Part shown: positions 6,919-19,090 of the stretch, one piece after another
Numbering within the stretch: the first letter of the stretch is position 1
How the letters are laid out: the number at the start of each line of letters is the position of its first letter
Assembly: GCA_965116765.1 (NCBI GenBank)
Contig: OZ220718.1
Location: 4,712,001 to 4,776,000, forward strand
Direction of reading: 5' to 3'
DNA from: JAJEEA01 sp965116765
Lineage (GTDB): Bacteria; Acidobacteriota; Vicinamibacteria; Vicinamibacterales; UBA8438
DNA length: 64,000 bases
Notes under the pieces: generated by a model
What the model was told of the DNA's origin: nothing
Database searches by the model: none
The model's input: the letters and a program-made list of their open reading frames with translations, nothing else
Made by a program: the position numbers and the translations under genes

Positions 6919-8271
6919 TCAGCTCCGGCGCCGTTGTTTCCAGCGCCCCGACCGGAACAGCCGCTGCATCAGGAAGAGCTGCACGAGGGGCGCCGCCGCC
7001 CACGCCAGCAGGGGCCCTTCCGGCTCCCAGCCGAACCCCGCCACCGCGACGAAGGTCAGCGACAGCAGCAGCCCCCACTGGGTGACCATCGTGTAGGTCA
7101 GGATGGGCCTGGTGTCCCCGGCCCCGGTCAGCGCACCTTGCACGCAGATGCTCACCGAGCTGAAGAACTGGGCCACCGCGAACCACCGCAGCACCGTCGC
7201 GGCCAGGGGCACGACCTCGGCGTCGGCGATGAACAGGGCCGCGAGGGGGCGCGCGAACGCGAACGTCAGGGCCACGACACCGGCCATGATCAGCGACAGG
7301 AGCTGCACGCTGCGCCGCCCCAGCGCCTCGGCCCGGTCGAGCTGGCCGGCCCCGATGGCCTGCCCCACGAGGGTGGCGGTGGCGATCTGGAACGCCAGGG
7401 CCGGCAGCACGCTGACCAGCCGCACCTGCAGCCCAACCCCCGCCGCCGCGTGCATCGACGCTCCGAGGGCGCCCGCCCCCAGCAGCCCCAGGTAGACGAC
7501 CCGGGCGCCGTTGCGGGCGACGCCGGCGAGGGCCGGGGGCATCCCGATGCTCAGCATGCGCCGGATCAGCGGCCAGTCCAGCCCCAGCAGGGGCCGGAAC
7601 CGGACCCGGCCGTGCCGCGTGCCGCGGGTCAGGAGAGCCAGATAGAGGCCGGCGCCGACGGCCCGGGCCACCACCGTCCCCACCGCCGCCCCCGCGACCC
7701 CCATCGGCTCCCACGGCCCCGCCCCGAAGATGAACACGTAGTTCAGGGGGACGTTCAGCACCGCGACAGCGGTGGCGAGCTTGAGGGGCGTCTTCGCGTC
7801 GCCGCTGCCGCGGAAGACCGCGGCGGGGATGACCGTGCCCCAGAGGAATACCGTGCCGAGGAAGTAGATGTGCAGGTAGGGGACGGCGTGGCCCAGGGCC
7901 GCCTCGTCCGCCTGCATCGCGACGAGGAGGGGGCGGCTCAGCAGGTAGCCGGCCAGGGTGATGGGCGGGCTCAGCAGCAGCACGAGGCGTGTGCCCTGGT
8001 GCATCACGCCTTCGACCTGCCGGCGGTCGCCGGCCCCCGCGCCCTGGCTGACGAGGGCGATGACCCCGGTGGCGACGGCCAGCGCCGACGCCTCGACGAG
8101 GAACGCGATCTGGCGGGTCAGCCCAATCGCCGCCGTCGCCTCGAACCCGAGCCCCCGCACCATCAGCAGGTCGGCCACCCCGAGGCTCAGCTCGAGCACG
8201 TTGTAGAGCAGCGTCGGCCAGGCGAGGGCCCAGATGCGGCGGAACGTCGCGGACTCGTCGAGGCTTGGCAT
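6919..8271 (-). CDS. MATE family multidrug/metabolite exporter
   Basis: The 450-residue protein is strongly hydrophobic with about 12 predicted helices. It has MatE motifs such as ELSLGVADLLMVRGLG near residue 28, AVFRGSGDAKTPL in the first half and the pseudo-symmetric VQGALTGAGDTRPIL in the second half. MATE proteins export cationic compounds with H+ or Na+ antiport across the inner membrane. ATG 8271 (MPSLDESATF) is chosen; the frame continues 16 codons upstream without support. The length matches the family (about 450). It is divergent from the M20 dipeptidase gene at 8342. The substrate is unknown. Confidence 0.88.
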   Translation of the reverse strand: MPSLDESATFRRIWALAWPTLLYNVLELSLGVADLLMVRGLGFEATAAIGLTRQIAFLVEASALAVATGVIALVSQGAGAGDRRQVEGVMHQGTRLVLLLSPPITLAGYLLSRPLLVAMQADEAALGHAVPYLHIYFLGTVFLWGTVIPAAVFRGSGDAKTPLKLATAVAVLNVPLNYVFIFGAGPWEPMGVAGAAVGTVVARAVGAGLYLALLTRGTRHGRVRFRPLLGLDWPLIRRMLSIGMPPALAGVARNGARVVYLGLLGAGALGASMHAAAGVGLQVRLVSVLPALAFQIATATLVGQAIGAGQLDRAEALGRRSVQLLSLIMAGVVALTFAFARPLAALFIADAEVVPLAATVLRWFAVAQFFSSVSICVQGALTGAGDTRPILTYTMVTQWGLLLSLTFVAVAGFGWEPEGPLLAWAAAPLVQLFLMQRLFRSGRWKQRRRS

Positions 8272-8341
8272 CGGGCGTTGACAGCGAACGGCAGATCCTA
8301 CTCCACCCCGGTTCGGCACATAATCTCAACGCTTCCTCTCC

Positions 8342-9847
8342 ATGACCGACGCCAAGCTCACGCCTGCGTCCCCAGACTCTCCGTCCGCGCAGGCGCGCGC
8401 GGCGGCAGACCGCGCGGTCATCCGCTACTTCGATGCCGTCGTGGAAACCCTGGCGGATCTCGTGGCCTTCCGGACCGTCGTCGAGGACGGGATGCCCAAC
8501 CCGCGGAACCCGGAGTTCGTCCGGCTGAAGGCCTATCTGGCCGACGCCGCAGCCCGGCTGGGGCTCGACTTCGAGGACCACGGGGCTGCCCTGGTGCTGG
8601 GGGTCGGCCGGTCGGCGGACCGTCTCGGCCTGCTGACGCACGCCGACGTGCGGCCCGCCGACGAGGCGGCTTGGAAGACGGAGCCGTTCACCCTCGACCG
8701 CGACGCCGAGCCGGGGCGTCTCCTCGGCCGCGGGGTGGAAGACGACAAGGCCGCCGTCGCCGCCGCGCTCTACAGTCTGAAGGCGCTGCGCGACGAGGGC
8801 CTGCCCGGGCGTCGCCGCGTAGAGTTGATCGTCTCGCTGCACGAGGAGTCCGACTGGACCCCGTTCCGCGAGTTCCTCGCCGGCTGGACGCCCCCGCCAC
8901 TCAACATCGCGCTCGACGCCCTGTACCCCGTGGTCACCGGCGAGTTCGGCGCCGGCGCGATCAGCGTCACCCTGCGGGACGGGGTCCCGGCCGTTTCCCC
9001 GGGAACACCGCGGCTGGCGTCGTTCACCGGCGGCAGCTATCTCTCGCAGGTGCCGGGCCGCGCCGAGGCGGTCGTCGCCGGCGCCGACGAGACCCTGGCC
9101 GCCGCCCTCGAGCGGGACGCGGCCGGGGCCGAGGCGGGCTGGTTCGAGGTCGATCGGGGTGTCGCCGCGGTGGGAACGGATGCGGGCGGCGACAACGTCC
9201 GCATCCGTTCCCACGGTGTCGCCGCCCACTCGTCCGCCCCGTGGACGGGGCGCAACGCCATCACCGAGCTCGCCGCCCTCCTCGGCCGCCATCCGTGGCC
9301 GCCGACGGCGGCGGGCTCGATGGTGCGCTTCGTCAACGACCTCGTCGGCCCCGGCTACCACGCCGAGTGCTTCGGCGACCTCGCCTACGCCCACGAGGTC
9401 ATGGGCCGGCTGACGCTGACCCTCGCGACCCTGACCCCGGCCGACGGCGGCGGCCTCGTCGCCGGCCTCAACGTCCGCCGTCCCGCCGGCCGGACCGCGC
9501 CCGCGGTCGAGAGGACCGTCCGCGCCGCCCTCGACGCCTGGCGGCGGCAGACCGGCCTCTTGCTCGACTGGACCACCGACATCGGCGACCCCTACTACGT
9601 CGATTCGGCCCCGCACGTCCCCGTGCTGCTCGACGTGTTTCGCCACTACACCGGCCAGTCCGCGCCGGGACCCATCTCGGTGGGCGGCGGCACCCAGGCC
9701 CGGCTGCTGCCCAACGGCGTGAACTTCGGCCCCGCGATGCCCGACGAGCCCTACACGGGCCACAGCGACCACGAGTTCATGACCGTCGACCGCCTGCGGC
9801 TCAACCTGCGCATGTACACCGCCGCCCTCGTCGAGCTGGCAGGGTAG
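8342..9847 (+). CDS. M20 family dipeptidase (PepV/CPG70-like)
   Basis: The 501-residue protein has the M20 metallopeptidase layout: LLTHADVRP near residue 97 (His and Asp of the first metal site), GRGVEDDKAA near 136 (bridging Asp), SLHEESDWTPF near 165 (catalytic Glu pair) and a C-terminal GHSDHEF metal His. The spacing and GRGxEDDK motif point to the PepV-like dipeptidase group. It probably hydrolyses short peptides with two zinc ions. No signal peptide is evident, so it is likely cytoplasmic. ATG 8342 follows closely after an AT-rich stretch, with no strong ribosome site visible. It stands alone between a divergent MATE exporter and a CoA-transferase subunit. Confidence 0.85.
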   Translation: MTDAKLTPASPDSPSAQARAAADRAVIRYFDAVVETLADLVAFRTVVEDGMPNPRNPEFVRLKAYLADAAARLGLDFEDHGAALVLGVGRSADRLGLLTHADVRPADEAAWKTEPFTLDRDAEPGRLLGRGVEDDKAAVAAALYSLKALRDEGLPGRRRVELIVSLHEESDWTPFREFLAGWTPPPLNIALDALYPVVTGEFGAGAISVTLRDGVPAVSPGTPRLASFTGGSYLSQVPGRAEAVVAGADETLAAALERDAAGAEAGWFEVDRGVAAVGTDAGGDNVRIRSHGVAAHSSAPWTGRNAITELAALLGRHPWPPTAAGSMVRFVNDLVGPGYHAECFGDLAYAHEVMGRLTLTLATLTPADGGGLVAGLNVRRPAGRTAPAVERTVRAALDAWRRQTGLLLDWTTDIGDPYYVDSAPHVPVLLDVFRHYTGQSAPGPISVGGGTQARLLPNGVNFGPAMPDEPYTGHSDHEFMTVDRLRLNLRMYTAALVELAG

Positions 9848-10076
9848 AGTCAACGGGCAGATCCGGACTCGCCTCAGGCGGCCTCGGCCTCCACCTCGGA
9901 CGGTCGGTCCGGACTTCCTGGATGGCCGGGCGGGGAGCGAGCTGCCGGCCGTTTCGGGCCGGTCGTGCGCGCAGGCGGCGCCGAGGGGGTTCTCGTCCGG
10001 CCCTGTGAGGCAGCGGCTCGCCGGTTGACGCCCCGGAAGCCCGGTTGCTACGCTGTCCCGTTTCGGAGATTCGACG

Positions 10077-10733
10077 ATGGCACTGAACCGCGAGCAGATG
10101 GCGGCGCGCGCCGCCCGCGAGATCGAGGACGGCTACTACGTCAACCTCGGCATCGGGATGCCGACGCTGTGCGCCAACTACATCCCGGCCGGCGTCGACG
10201 CGACGCTGCAGAGCGAGAACGGTCTGCTGGGCATCGGGCCGTACCCGACCGACGACGAGATCGACGCCGACCTCATCAACGCCGGCAAGGAGACGGTGAC
10301 CGCGGTGCCCGGGGCCAGCTACTTCAGCAGCGCCCAGAGCTTCGCGATGATCCGCGGCGGGCACATCGACCTCGCGATCCTGGGGGCCATGCAGGTCTCG
10401 CGGACCGGCGACCTCGCCAACTGGATGATTCCCGGCGCGATGGTCAAGGGGCCGGGCGGGGCCATGGACCTGGTGAGCGGCGCGAAGCAGGTGCTCATCG
10501 TCATGGACCACGTGTCGAAGCGGGGCGACCTGAAGATCCTCGACGAGTGCAGCCTGCCGCTGACCGGCAAGGGCGTGGTCGACCGGCTCGTCACCTCGCT
10601 CGCGGTGATCGAGGTGACCCCGGACGGGCTGCGCCTGCTCGAGCGGGCCCCCGGCGTGTCCGTCGACGAGATCCGCGCCGCGACCGAGCCCGAGCTGCTC
10701 GTCGACGGCGACGTTCCCGAAGTTGCCGTGTAA
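10077..10733 (+). CDS. 3-oxoacid CoA-transferase, subunit B
   Basis: The 218-residue protein is a class I CoA-transferase beta chain. It shows YYVNLGIGMPTL at residues 21-32 and the catalytic-glutamate motif SENGLLGIG near residue 51. GASYFSSAQSFAMIRGGHID and ILDECSLPLTGKGVVDR follow further on. The enzyme moves CoA between succinyl-CoA and acetoacetate or related acids, and needs an alpha subunit. No subunit A gene is adjacent: the upstream 229 bp (9848-10076) is empty of genes and a TPR protein follows. Either the partner is elsewhere or the pair has been split. ATG 10077 gives a normal length. Confidence 0.9.
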   Translation: MALNREQMAARAAREIEDGYYVNLGIGMPTLCANYIPAGVDATLQSENGLLGIGPYPTDDEIDADLINAGKETVTAVPGASYFSSAQSFAMIRGGHIDLAILGAMQVSRTGDLANWMIPGAMVKGPGGAMDLVSGAKQVLIVMDHVSKRGDLKILDECSLPLTGKGVVDRLVTSLAVIEVTPDGLRLLERAPGVSVDEIRAATEPELLVDGDVPEVAV

Positions 10734-10758
10734 TCGATTCGGAGGAGGTTGGAGGAGC

Positions 10759-12383
10759 ATGACGAAATCGACTTGGTGCGGCCGGAGCGCGGCGCGCTTG
10801 GTGGTCCCGGCGATGATGGCCGGGACGTTGGCTTCGATACCGATGGCCGCCCAGGAGGGGCCGGAGCTGCCCGAGCCGTACCGGGAGGCGATTCCCTACC
10901 AGCCCGCCGTGCTCGGACCCTACTCCTTCCCGATCTCCTCGGACGACGAGAAGGCGCAGCAGTTCTTCGACCAGGGCATGCAGCTGATGTACGCCTTCGC
11001 CAAGGTCGACGCGGTGCGGTCGTTCCGCGCCGCGTGGGCCGAGGACCCGGACTGCGCCATCTGCTACTGGGGCGAGGCCTGGGCCTGGGGCTCGTACCTC
11101 AACGGGCCGATGCGGCCGCCGGAGGCCCCGCACGCCTGGGCCGCCCTCCAGAAGGCGCTGGCCCTCGCCGCCGACGGCCACGGCACCGCCCGCGAGCGCG
11201 ACTACATCGACGCGCTGTCGGTGCGCTACGTGGAGAACTTCGACGTGGCGAAGCGGCGCGAGCAGGACGAGGCCTACGCCGAGGCGATGAAGGCGCTGTC
11301 CGAGCGCTACCCCGACGACCTCGACGCCGCGAGCCTCTACGGCGACGCGCTGTTCCTCCTCGAGCCGCGCCGGGGCACCCGCGACCTCGACGACCCCAAC
11401 GTCCAGCGGCTGCACGGCGTGCTCGAGGGCGTCCTCGCGCGCGACATCGAGCACCCCGGCGCCTGCCACCTCTACATCCACGCCACCGAGTCGACGGTCG
11501 ACCCGGGCAAGGCGGAGGCGTGCGCCGAGCACCTCGGCACCGCCATCCCCGGCGCGAGCCACATCAACCACATGCCGTCGCACACCTGGAACGAGGTCGG
11601 GCGGTGGGCGGACGGGGTGCGGGCCAACCTCCGCGCCTGGCACTCGGACCTGAAGGCGGCCGACGGCGGCGGCGAGGGGGTGGCCATCTACCCGACCCAC
11701 AACCTGCACATGCTGCTCTTCGCGGCGTCGATGGACGGCCAGGGCGCGGTCGCCATCCAGGCCGGCAAGGACTACCAGCGGCTGACCGGCGACAGCGTGC
11801 ACCACGTGCTGACGCTGCTGCGCTTCGGGCGCTTCGACGAGGTGCTGGCGGTGACCGACCGGCCCGAGAACGAGGTCTCCGCGGGGCTGTACGACTTCGC
11901 CCAGGGCTATGCCCACCTGCGCACGGGCGCCGCCGACTTCGCCGAGGTCTACCTGAAGCGCGTGCAGCACCTGGCCGAGACCTCGGAGGCCCAGATGCGG
12001 TTCCACCCGGCCGAGAGGCTGCTCGGCGTCGTGGCCGGCATCCTCGAGGGAGAGCTGCTGCGCGAGCGGGGCGACACCGACGGGGCGGTCGCCGCCTTCG
12101 AGCGCGCGGTCGAGCTGGACGACGCGCTGGTCTACGACGAGCCCGAGCCGCTGCCGTTCGCGGCCCGGCACTGGCTCGGCGCGCTCCTGATCGAGCTCGA
12201 CCGGCACGCCGAGGCCGAGCAGGTGTACCGCGACGAGATCGCCGACCACCCCCACAACGGCTGGTCGCTCTTCGGCCTGAAGACCGCGATCGAGGCGCAG
12301 GGCCGACCGACGCGGCGGTCGACGCCGACCTGGAGGCGAGCTGGGCGCGGTCGGACACCTGGATCAAGGCGTCGCGCTTCTGA
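10759..12383 (+). CDS. Secreted TPR-repeat protein, frameshifted near the C-terminus
   Basis: A protein of about 540 residues with a signal peptide (residues 1-32, Ala-rich core ending IPMAAQ), then helical TPR-like repeats: KAQQFFDQGMQLMYAFAKVDA, HPGACHLYIHATESTVDPGKA, HINHMPSHTWNEVGRWADGV, and a last TPR-like unit at AVAAFERAVELDDALV. ATG 10759 has a GGAGGAG site. The frame breaks at about 12300. The expected end PTDAAVDADLEASWARSDTW continues one frame over to a stop at 12383, which fits loss of one G at 12301. Left unshifted the frame runs to 12417 with an Arg-rich tail. The function is unknown. Related proteins are found in Acidobacteria and Planctomycetes. Confidence 0.75.
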
Positions 12384-12431
12384 GCCCGGGGGCGGGGGCC
12401 GACGGTTCCGCCGGTGAGGGGGAAGCGGTCG

Positions 12432-12660
12432 GCGCGGGACGGCTTTCGCAGCACCGTTGGCTGGCGCGGCATCCGGCCAACCCGGCGCCGTGACGGGACC
12501 GGAGACGGGGTTCGTGGAACGGTCCACGTCTGAGGGGAGGAGCCGGCGCGGGACGGCCCTCGCAGGACCGCTGGTTGGGTGCGGCATCCGCCCAACCGGC
12601 GCGTTGACGCGAACCCGGGGACGGGTTCGGGGAACGGTCCATCTCTCCGGCGCGTCCAAG
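12432..12660. repeat. Two tandem copies of a ~114-bp repeat
   Basis: A unit beginning GCGCGGGACGG at 12432 recurs at 12546, sharing the order GCACCGTTGG/GGACCGCTGG, GCGGCATCCG and GGAACGGTCCA. It fills the spacer between the TPR and dienelactone-hydrolase genes. The copies are imperfect, so the duplication is old. No coding role is apparent. Confidence 0.6.
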
Positions 12661-12678
12661 TCGACAAGGAGGCTTCGA

Positions 12679-13539
12679 ATGATGCGAGCCGTCTTCGTCG
12701 TTCTCGTCGCCGCCGCCGGGCTCCAGATCGGTTGCCTGCTGACGATGGTGGGCACGATCGTCCGCGGCGAGCGGCCCGCCCCGGTCTCCGCCGCCCATCT
12801 GCCGCCGAGCGGGGCCACGGCGGAGGGCGACCTCGCGGCGTCGCCGCGGCGCGGCGAGTTCGTCGACGTCCCGGTCCCGGGAAGCGACGTGCCCGTCCGC
12901 ACCTGGGTGGTGCGGCCCGAGCGGTCGCCCGCCCCGGTCGTGGTCGTCGTTCACGACCTCTACCGGGTGGGGAGCTGGGTGCGGAGCATCGCCGACGCCC
13001 TCGCGGCCGAGGGGTTCCTCGCGGTCGCCCCGGACCTCCCGTCGGGTCTGACGCCGGAGGGGAGCATCCTCGGCGGCGAGGACGGGCTCGTCCCCGCCGT
13101 CGCGATGATCGGGCCGGGGACACGCACGCGCCGGCTCGACGCCGTCCGGTCCTGGGCCCTCGACCTGCCGGCCGCCGCCGGGCGACTCGGCCTCGTCGGC
13201 TTCAGCTGGGGCGGTTCGGCCGGCTTCGCCTACGCGGTCGAGCAGCCCGCGCTGGACGCCCTGGTCGTCTTCTACGGCGACGCGCCCCGGCTGGAGTCCG
13301 ACTACGAACGAATCGAAGCCCCGGTCCTCGGCCTGTACGGCGGCGAGCTCGAGACGGCCGGGACGCTGCCTCGGGCGAGGGAGGCGATGGCCGCCGCCGG
13401 GAAGTCGTTCGAGGGCATCGTCTACGACGGAGCGACCATCTTCCTGAAGGCCCAGGAGGGCCTGGACGCCAACCGGCGCGCGACCGAGGACGCGTGGCCG
13501 CGCACCCTGGCGTTCCTCGGGGAGCATCTGGCGGAGTAG
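12679..13539 (+). CDS. Dienelactone hydrolase-like alpha/beta hydrolase, atypical active site
   Basis: The 286-residue protein begins with a hydrophobic N-terminal segment and a Cys at residue 19 in a lipobox-like context (GLQIGC). An alpha/beta-hydrolase fold follows, with VVVVVHDLYRVGSWVRSIAD, the nucleophile elbow LVGFSWGGSAG near 175, and a DAPRLESDYERIEAPVLGLYG strand. Dienelactone hydrolases use Cys-Asp-His. Here the elbow is G-F-S-W-G with Ser in place of Cys, and the usual GxGHxF histidine region reads DGATIFLKAQEG, without His. It may act on another ester or have lost activity. ATG 12679 has AAGGAGG at 12666-12672. Confidence 0.7.
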   Translation: MMRAVFVVLVAAAGLQIGCLLTMVGTIVRGERPAPVSAAHLPPSGATAEGDLAASPRRGEFVDVPVPGSDVPVRTWVVRPERSPAPVVVVVHDLYRVGSWVRSIADALAAEGFLAVAPDLPSGLTPEGSILGGEDGLVPAVAMIGPGTRTRRLDAVRSWALDLPAAAGRLGLVGFSWGGSAGFAYAVEQPALDALVVFYGDAPRLESDYERIEAPVLGLYGGELETAGTLPRAREAMAAAGKSFEGIVYDGATIFLKAQEGLDANRRATEDAWPRTLAFLGEHLAE

Positions 13540-13608
13540 CGGCAGGATTCCCCTGCTCGTTCTGTGCCGTCGCCCGGTGCGGCCTTGGTGACGGCGCCGG
13601 CTCGACGG

Positions 13609-14221
13609 CTATTCCGGCTTCCGGAACACCGCCGCGTAGTGGGCGCCCAGGGGCCAGTCGACGGTCTCGACGTGGGTCAGCCCGGTCGCGGTGACCTCGG
13701 CCACCACCTGCTCGTCGTCGGCCCAGTGCGGCCATCCCCGGAGAGGGCGCAGGAGGCCGTTGAACTCGAGCTCGATGACGGCGAGGCGGCCGCCGGGCTT
13801 GAGCGCGGCGTGGAGGCTGGCGTTCGTGGCCGCCGTGTCGGTCAGGTGGTGGTAGACGCGGCGCAGGAAGATCGCGTCGCAGCACTCGGGGGCGAGGTTC
13901 GTCTCGCGCTCGCCGGCCTCGACCACGGTGACGTTGTCGAGCCCCGCGGCGGCGACGGCGGACCGGATGGCGTCGCGGCGGTCCGCCGACAGCTCGGTGG
14001 CGAACACGTGGCCGGATTCGCCGACGATGGCGGCCATCTCGATGCTCAGCCATCCGTCGCCGGCGCCGACGTCCGCCACCGCGTCGCCGGGCTGGAGGTC
14101 GAGCACTCGGCGAGGCGTTCGACCTCGGTCTCGCCGTCCCCGCCGGTGAGCCGGAGAACCAGGATCGCGAGGACGGCGCCGCCCAGGAACAGGACGACGG
14201 ACTTTCTGCGTTTGGATTCAT
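13609..14221 (-). pseudogene. SAM-dependent methyltransferase, frameshifted
   Basis: The C-terminal 165 residues are a class I methyltransferase: VADVGAGDGWLSIEMAA is motif I, FATELSADRRDAIR holds the acidic ribose-binding residue, and FLRRVYHHLTD is the motif near the active site. The N-terminal part, a membrane-anchor-like segment SVVLFLGGAVLAILVL followed by ETEVERLAE, lies in another frame. The break at about 14107 fits loss of one G, giving ERLAEVLDLQPGD. A second single-base loss near 14205 would be needed to join ATG 14221 in frame. The methyl acceptor is unknown. The gene lies at the edge of a low-GC, repeat-rich patch. Confidence 0.6.
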
Positions 14222-14442
14222 GCGCTATTGTGACGCAGAGTCGCGCGGCGGGGGGAGGGGTTCTTTCGAGCCCGCTCTCCCCCCTCATTGTACGGAAAGG
14301 GGGACCCTCCCCCCTCCCCCCATTGTGTGTGCAGCGAAATGGGGTGGGGCTCCTCCGAAATGGTGTTTTTGCGCAATGAAAACGGGCGTTTTCCGTTTTT
14401 GTCGGCTTGTAAAAGCCTAGGTTTTCCGATAAAATCGGGCTG

Positions 14443-14468
14443 CGCGGGGCGGCGGAAGCCGCCCCGCG
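14443..14468 (-). terminator. Strong hairpin, possible terminator
   Basis: An 11-bp all-GC stem (14443-14453 with 14458-14468) has a four-base loop. On the minus strand it is followed within 10 nt by the AT-rich stretch GATTTTATCGG. It may terminate minus-strand transcription or form the core of a palindromic repeat. Confidence 0.4.
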
Positions 14469-14493
14469 GTATTTGGGCCGAGGCGAATCGGGG

Positions 14494-14730
14494 ACCGATG
14501 AGCAGGATCCGTTCCAGGCGACGGTGTTGAGCCGGCTCGACAACATCGATAGCAGCGGTGGCTGAAGGGGCTCGATGAGCGCCTGGACGAACTCACCGCA
14601 GAAGTCAGCCTTCAGCGCGCGGCGCTAGAGCGGTTCAGCTTCATGGGCAAGGCCCCAAGACCCCCGGCCGGATCGACTTCCGGTGGCGAGAGTGGCGGAC
14701 TCGCGATGGCGGCGAAGGGACAAGAATAGG
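14494..14730 (+). pseudogene. Broken small coiled-coil protein gene
   Basis: Two adjacent frames together read like one short helical protein: EQDPFQATVLSRLDNIDSS ends in a stop at about 14565, and the next frame continues KGLDERLDELTAEVSLQRAA to a TAG at 14730. The heptad spacing (LDxRLDxLTAEVxLQ) is that of a coiled coil. A single-base shift near 14560 separates them, and no start codon is evident. I do not recognise the family. Confidence 0.4.
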
Positions 14731-15092
14731 GGGCCGCAACTCCGGGACGACTGAAGGCCGGCCTGAGCCGGCTCTTCGTGTGTACTGGCAGGTTTCGTCA
14801 GTTGCCCCTTTGATTCTAGGCGTATGGGCACTTCGTATATAGGTCCCCCTTCGTTTCATCACGCTATTCTGACGCGGACAGGGCTCGCGGAGTTCGGTGC
14901 CGGTTCTCGTAAGCCAGGAAGATGGGCGTAGGTGGGTCCGGCTGGTTCCTGCCGGCGAGCGGCGCGGAGCTCCACCGTTTGCAGCGTAGACAGGTGGGGA
15001 CGGTCTCGAACGGGGCGTTGGAGGTTCTCGGCCCGGACGTCGCCATCACCGCTCTTGCCGCGACGGCCGCCGGCCCTCTCTCGGCCGAAGGG

Positions 15093-15820
15093 TCACCATG
15101 CTAGCGCGAACCCGCACTTCCGCAGCTCCTCCCGCCGCCGCTCGTAGTCGGGCATGACGCGGCCGACGGCCTGCCAGTAGTCGCGGCCGTGGCCGCGATG
15201 CCGCAGGTGCACCAGCTCGTGGACGACGACGTAGTCGACGAGGCGCATCGGGGCCTGGACGATGCGCCAGTTCAGGCGGATGGTGCCGTGGTGGTCGCAG
15301 CTTCCCCAGCGCTTCCGCTGGTCGGCCACGACGACGCGGGGCGGCGCGACGCCGGCCTTCGCCCGCCACGCCTCGACCCGTTCGGGCAGCCGCTCGGCCG
15401 CGTGGTGCCGGAACCAGGCGACGAGCGCAGCCCGCACGTGGGTGGCCTGTCCGTGCCGGCCGGCGCGGGCACGTGCAGCCAGCCGCCGCGCAACCGCGCC
15501 GCGCCGGTCTCGTCGGGATGCACCTTCAGGCGGTAGTGCCGCCCGAGATAGAGCACGCTCTCACCGCTGACGAACTCGCGCGGCCGGCGCGGCGGGCCGT
15601 GGCTCTCGGCGCGCCGGAGGCGCTGCACGATCCACGGCGCCTTGCGGGTGACGATCTCGTCGAGCCGGGCGCTGGCAAGGCGCACCGGGGCCACCACCAG
15701 GACGCGCCCGCCGGGGTCCACCGTCACCGCCACCGTCTTCTTCCGCCGGGGGCTGCGGCGGATGGCGTAGGGCAGTCGCCGGCCGCCCCAGGTGACGGCG
15801 GAGCTCTCGGGCGCGGTCAT
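15093..15820 (-). pseudogene. YgjP/DUF45-like M48-type metallopeptidase, frameshifted
   Basis: The protein matches the YgjP-like metallopeptidase family. The N-terminal half has YAIRRSPRRKKTVAVTVDP and LYLGRHYRLKV. The C-terminal half contains RKRWGSCDHHGTIRLNW and the zinc motif VVHELVHLRHRGHG (HExxH plus downstream His). The two halves lie in different frames. The break at about 15455 fits one missing base in a GC stretch. ATG 15820 (MTAPESSAV) overlaps the stop of a 19-residue linker ORF after hsdR. YgjP-like genes are often found beside type I restriction genes, as here. Whether the frameshift is real or an assembly error is open. Confidence 0.7.
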
Positions 15821-15872
15821 CGGTCGTCTCCGCGGCTCGACGGGACGGCGACGACGCAAGTCTCGGGCGCGT

Positions 15873-15876
<4 letters not shown>
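15817..15876 (-). CDS. Linker micro-ORF between hsdR and the YgjP gene
   Basis: A 19-codon frame, MNAPETCVVAVPSSRGDDR, starts inside the hsdR stop (ATGA, 15873-15876) and ends inside the YgjP start (ATGA, 15817-15820). Its first residues echo the YgjP start (MTAPESSAV) and its last (DDR) echo the hsdR end (TDR). The same 20-odd bases lie at both junctions, so it looks like a duplicated junction that keeps the two genes translationally coupled. Confidence 0.5.
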
Positions 15877-18891
<3,015 letters not shown>

Positions 18892-19056
18892 GACGCTATC
18901 CGAACCGAGGCGATTGTTGCGACCGGGCAGAGTACCACGCGTTGCTGTTCGGCGCGAGAGCGCCGTCGAGGGCCGTGACAGCACGCCGTTGCCCCGGGGT
19001 GACGGCGGGCGGGGGTAGCGGTCCGGTGTTTCCCGGTCGCCCGGCCGCTCGTGCAT

Positions 19057-19080
19057 TATCATTTGTGATATATATGCTCG
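19057..19080 (+). promoter_or_regulatory. Candidate promoter/operator of the HigBA-like module
   Basis: An AT-rich patch lies in GC-rich DNA just upstream of the toxin start. It has a perfect dyad TATCA-TTTG-TGATA at 19057-19070 followed by TATAT resembling a -10 box. TA operons usually repress themselves through such dyads. Both roles are inferred. Confidence 0.45.
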
Positions 19081-19090
19081 GTGGTTCGCG

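Larger units (their letters stand above)
14222..14881. other. AT-rich segment flanked by a direct repeat
   Basis: This segment is much less GC-rich than its surroundings, with T- and A-runs at 14364-14440. Imperfect direct repeats lie at its ends: GCTATTGTGACGCAGAG at 14223 and GCTATTCTGACGCGGAC at 14865. It contains a strong 11-bp hairpin at 14443-14468 and a broken coiled-coil gene. It looks like inserted or recombined DNA. No transposase is present. Confidence 0.45.

Noticed and set aside
8278..8334. sigma70-type promoter for the M20 dipeptidase
   Set aside because: TTGACA at 8278 has no -10 hexamer at 16-18 bp; CATAAT at 8329 is too far away.
6698..9853. Frame of 1051 codons on the minus strand
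   Set aside because: It reads as Arg/Gly/Pro-rich sequence across both the M20 dipeptidase and MATE genes in wrong frames. The real genes are recognised on their own frames.
12457..13539. Longer start for the dienelactone-hydrolase-like gene
   Set aside because: The upstream 74 codons are the tandem repeat region, whereas ATG 12679 has AAGGAGG and begins the hydrophobic N-terminal segment.
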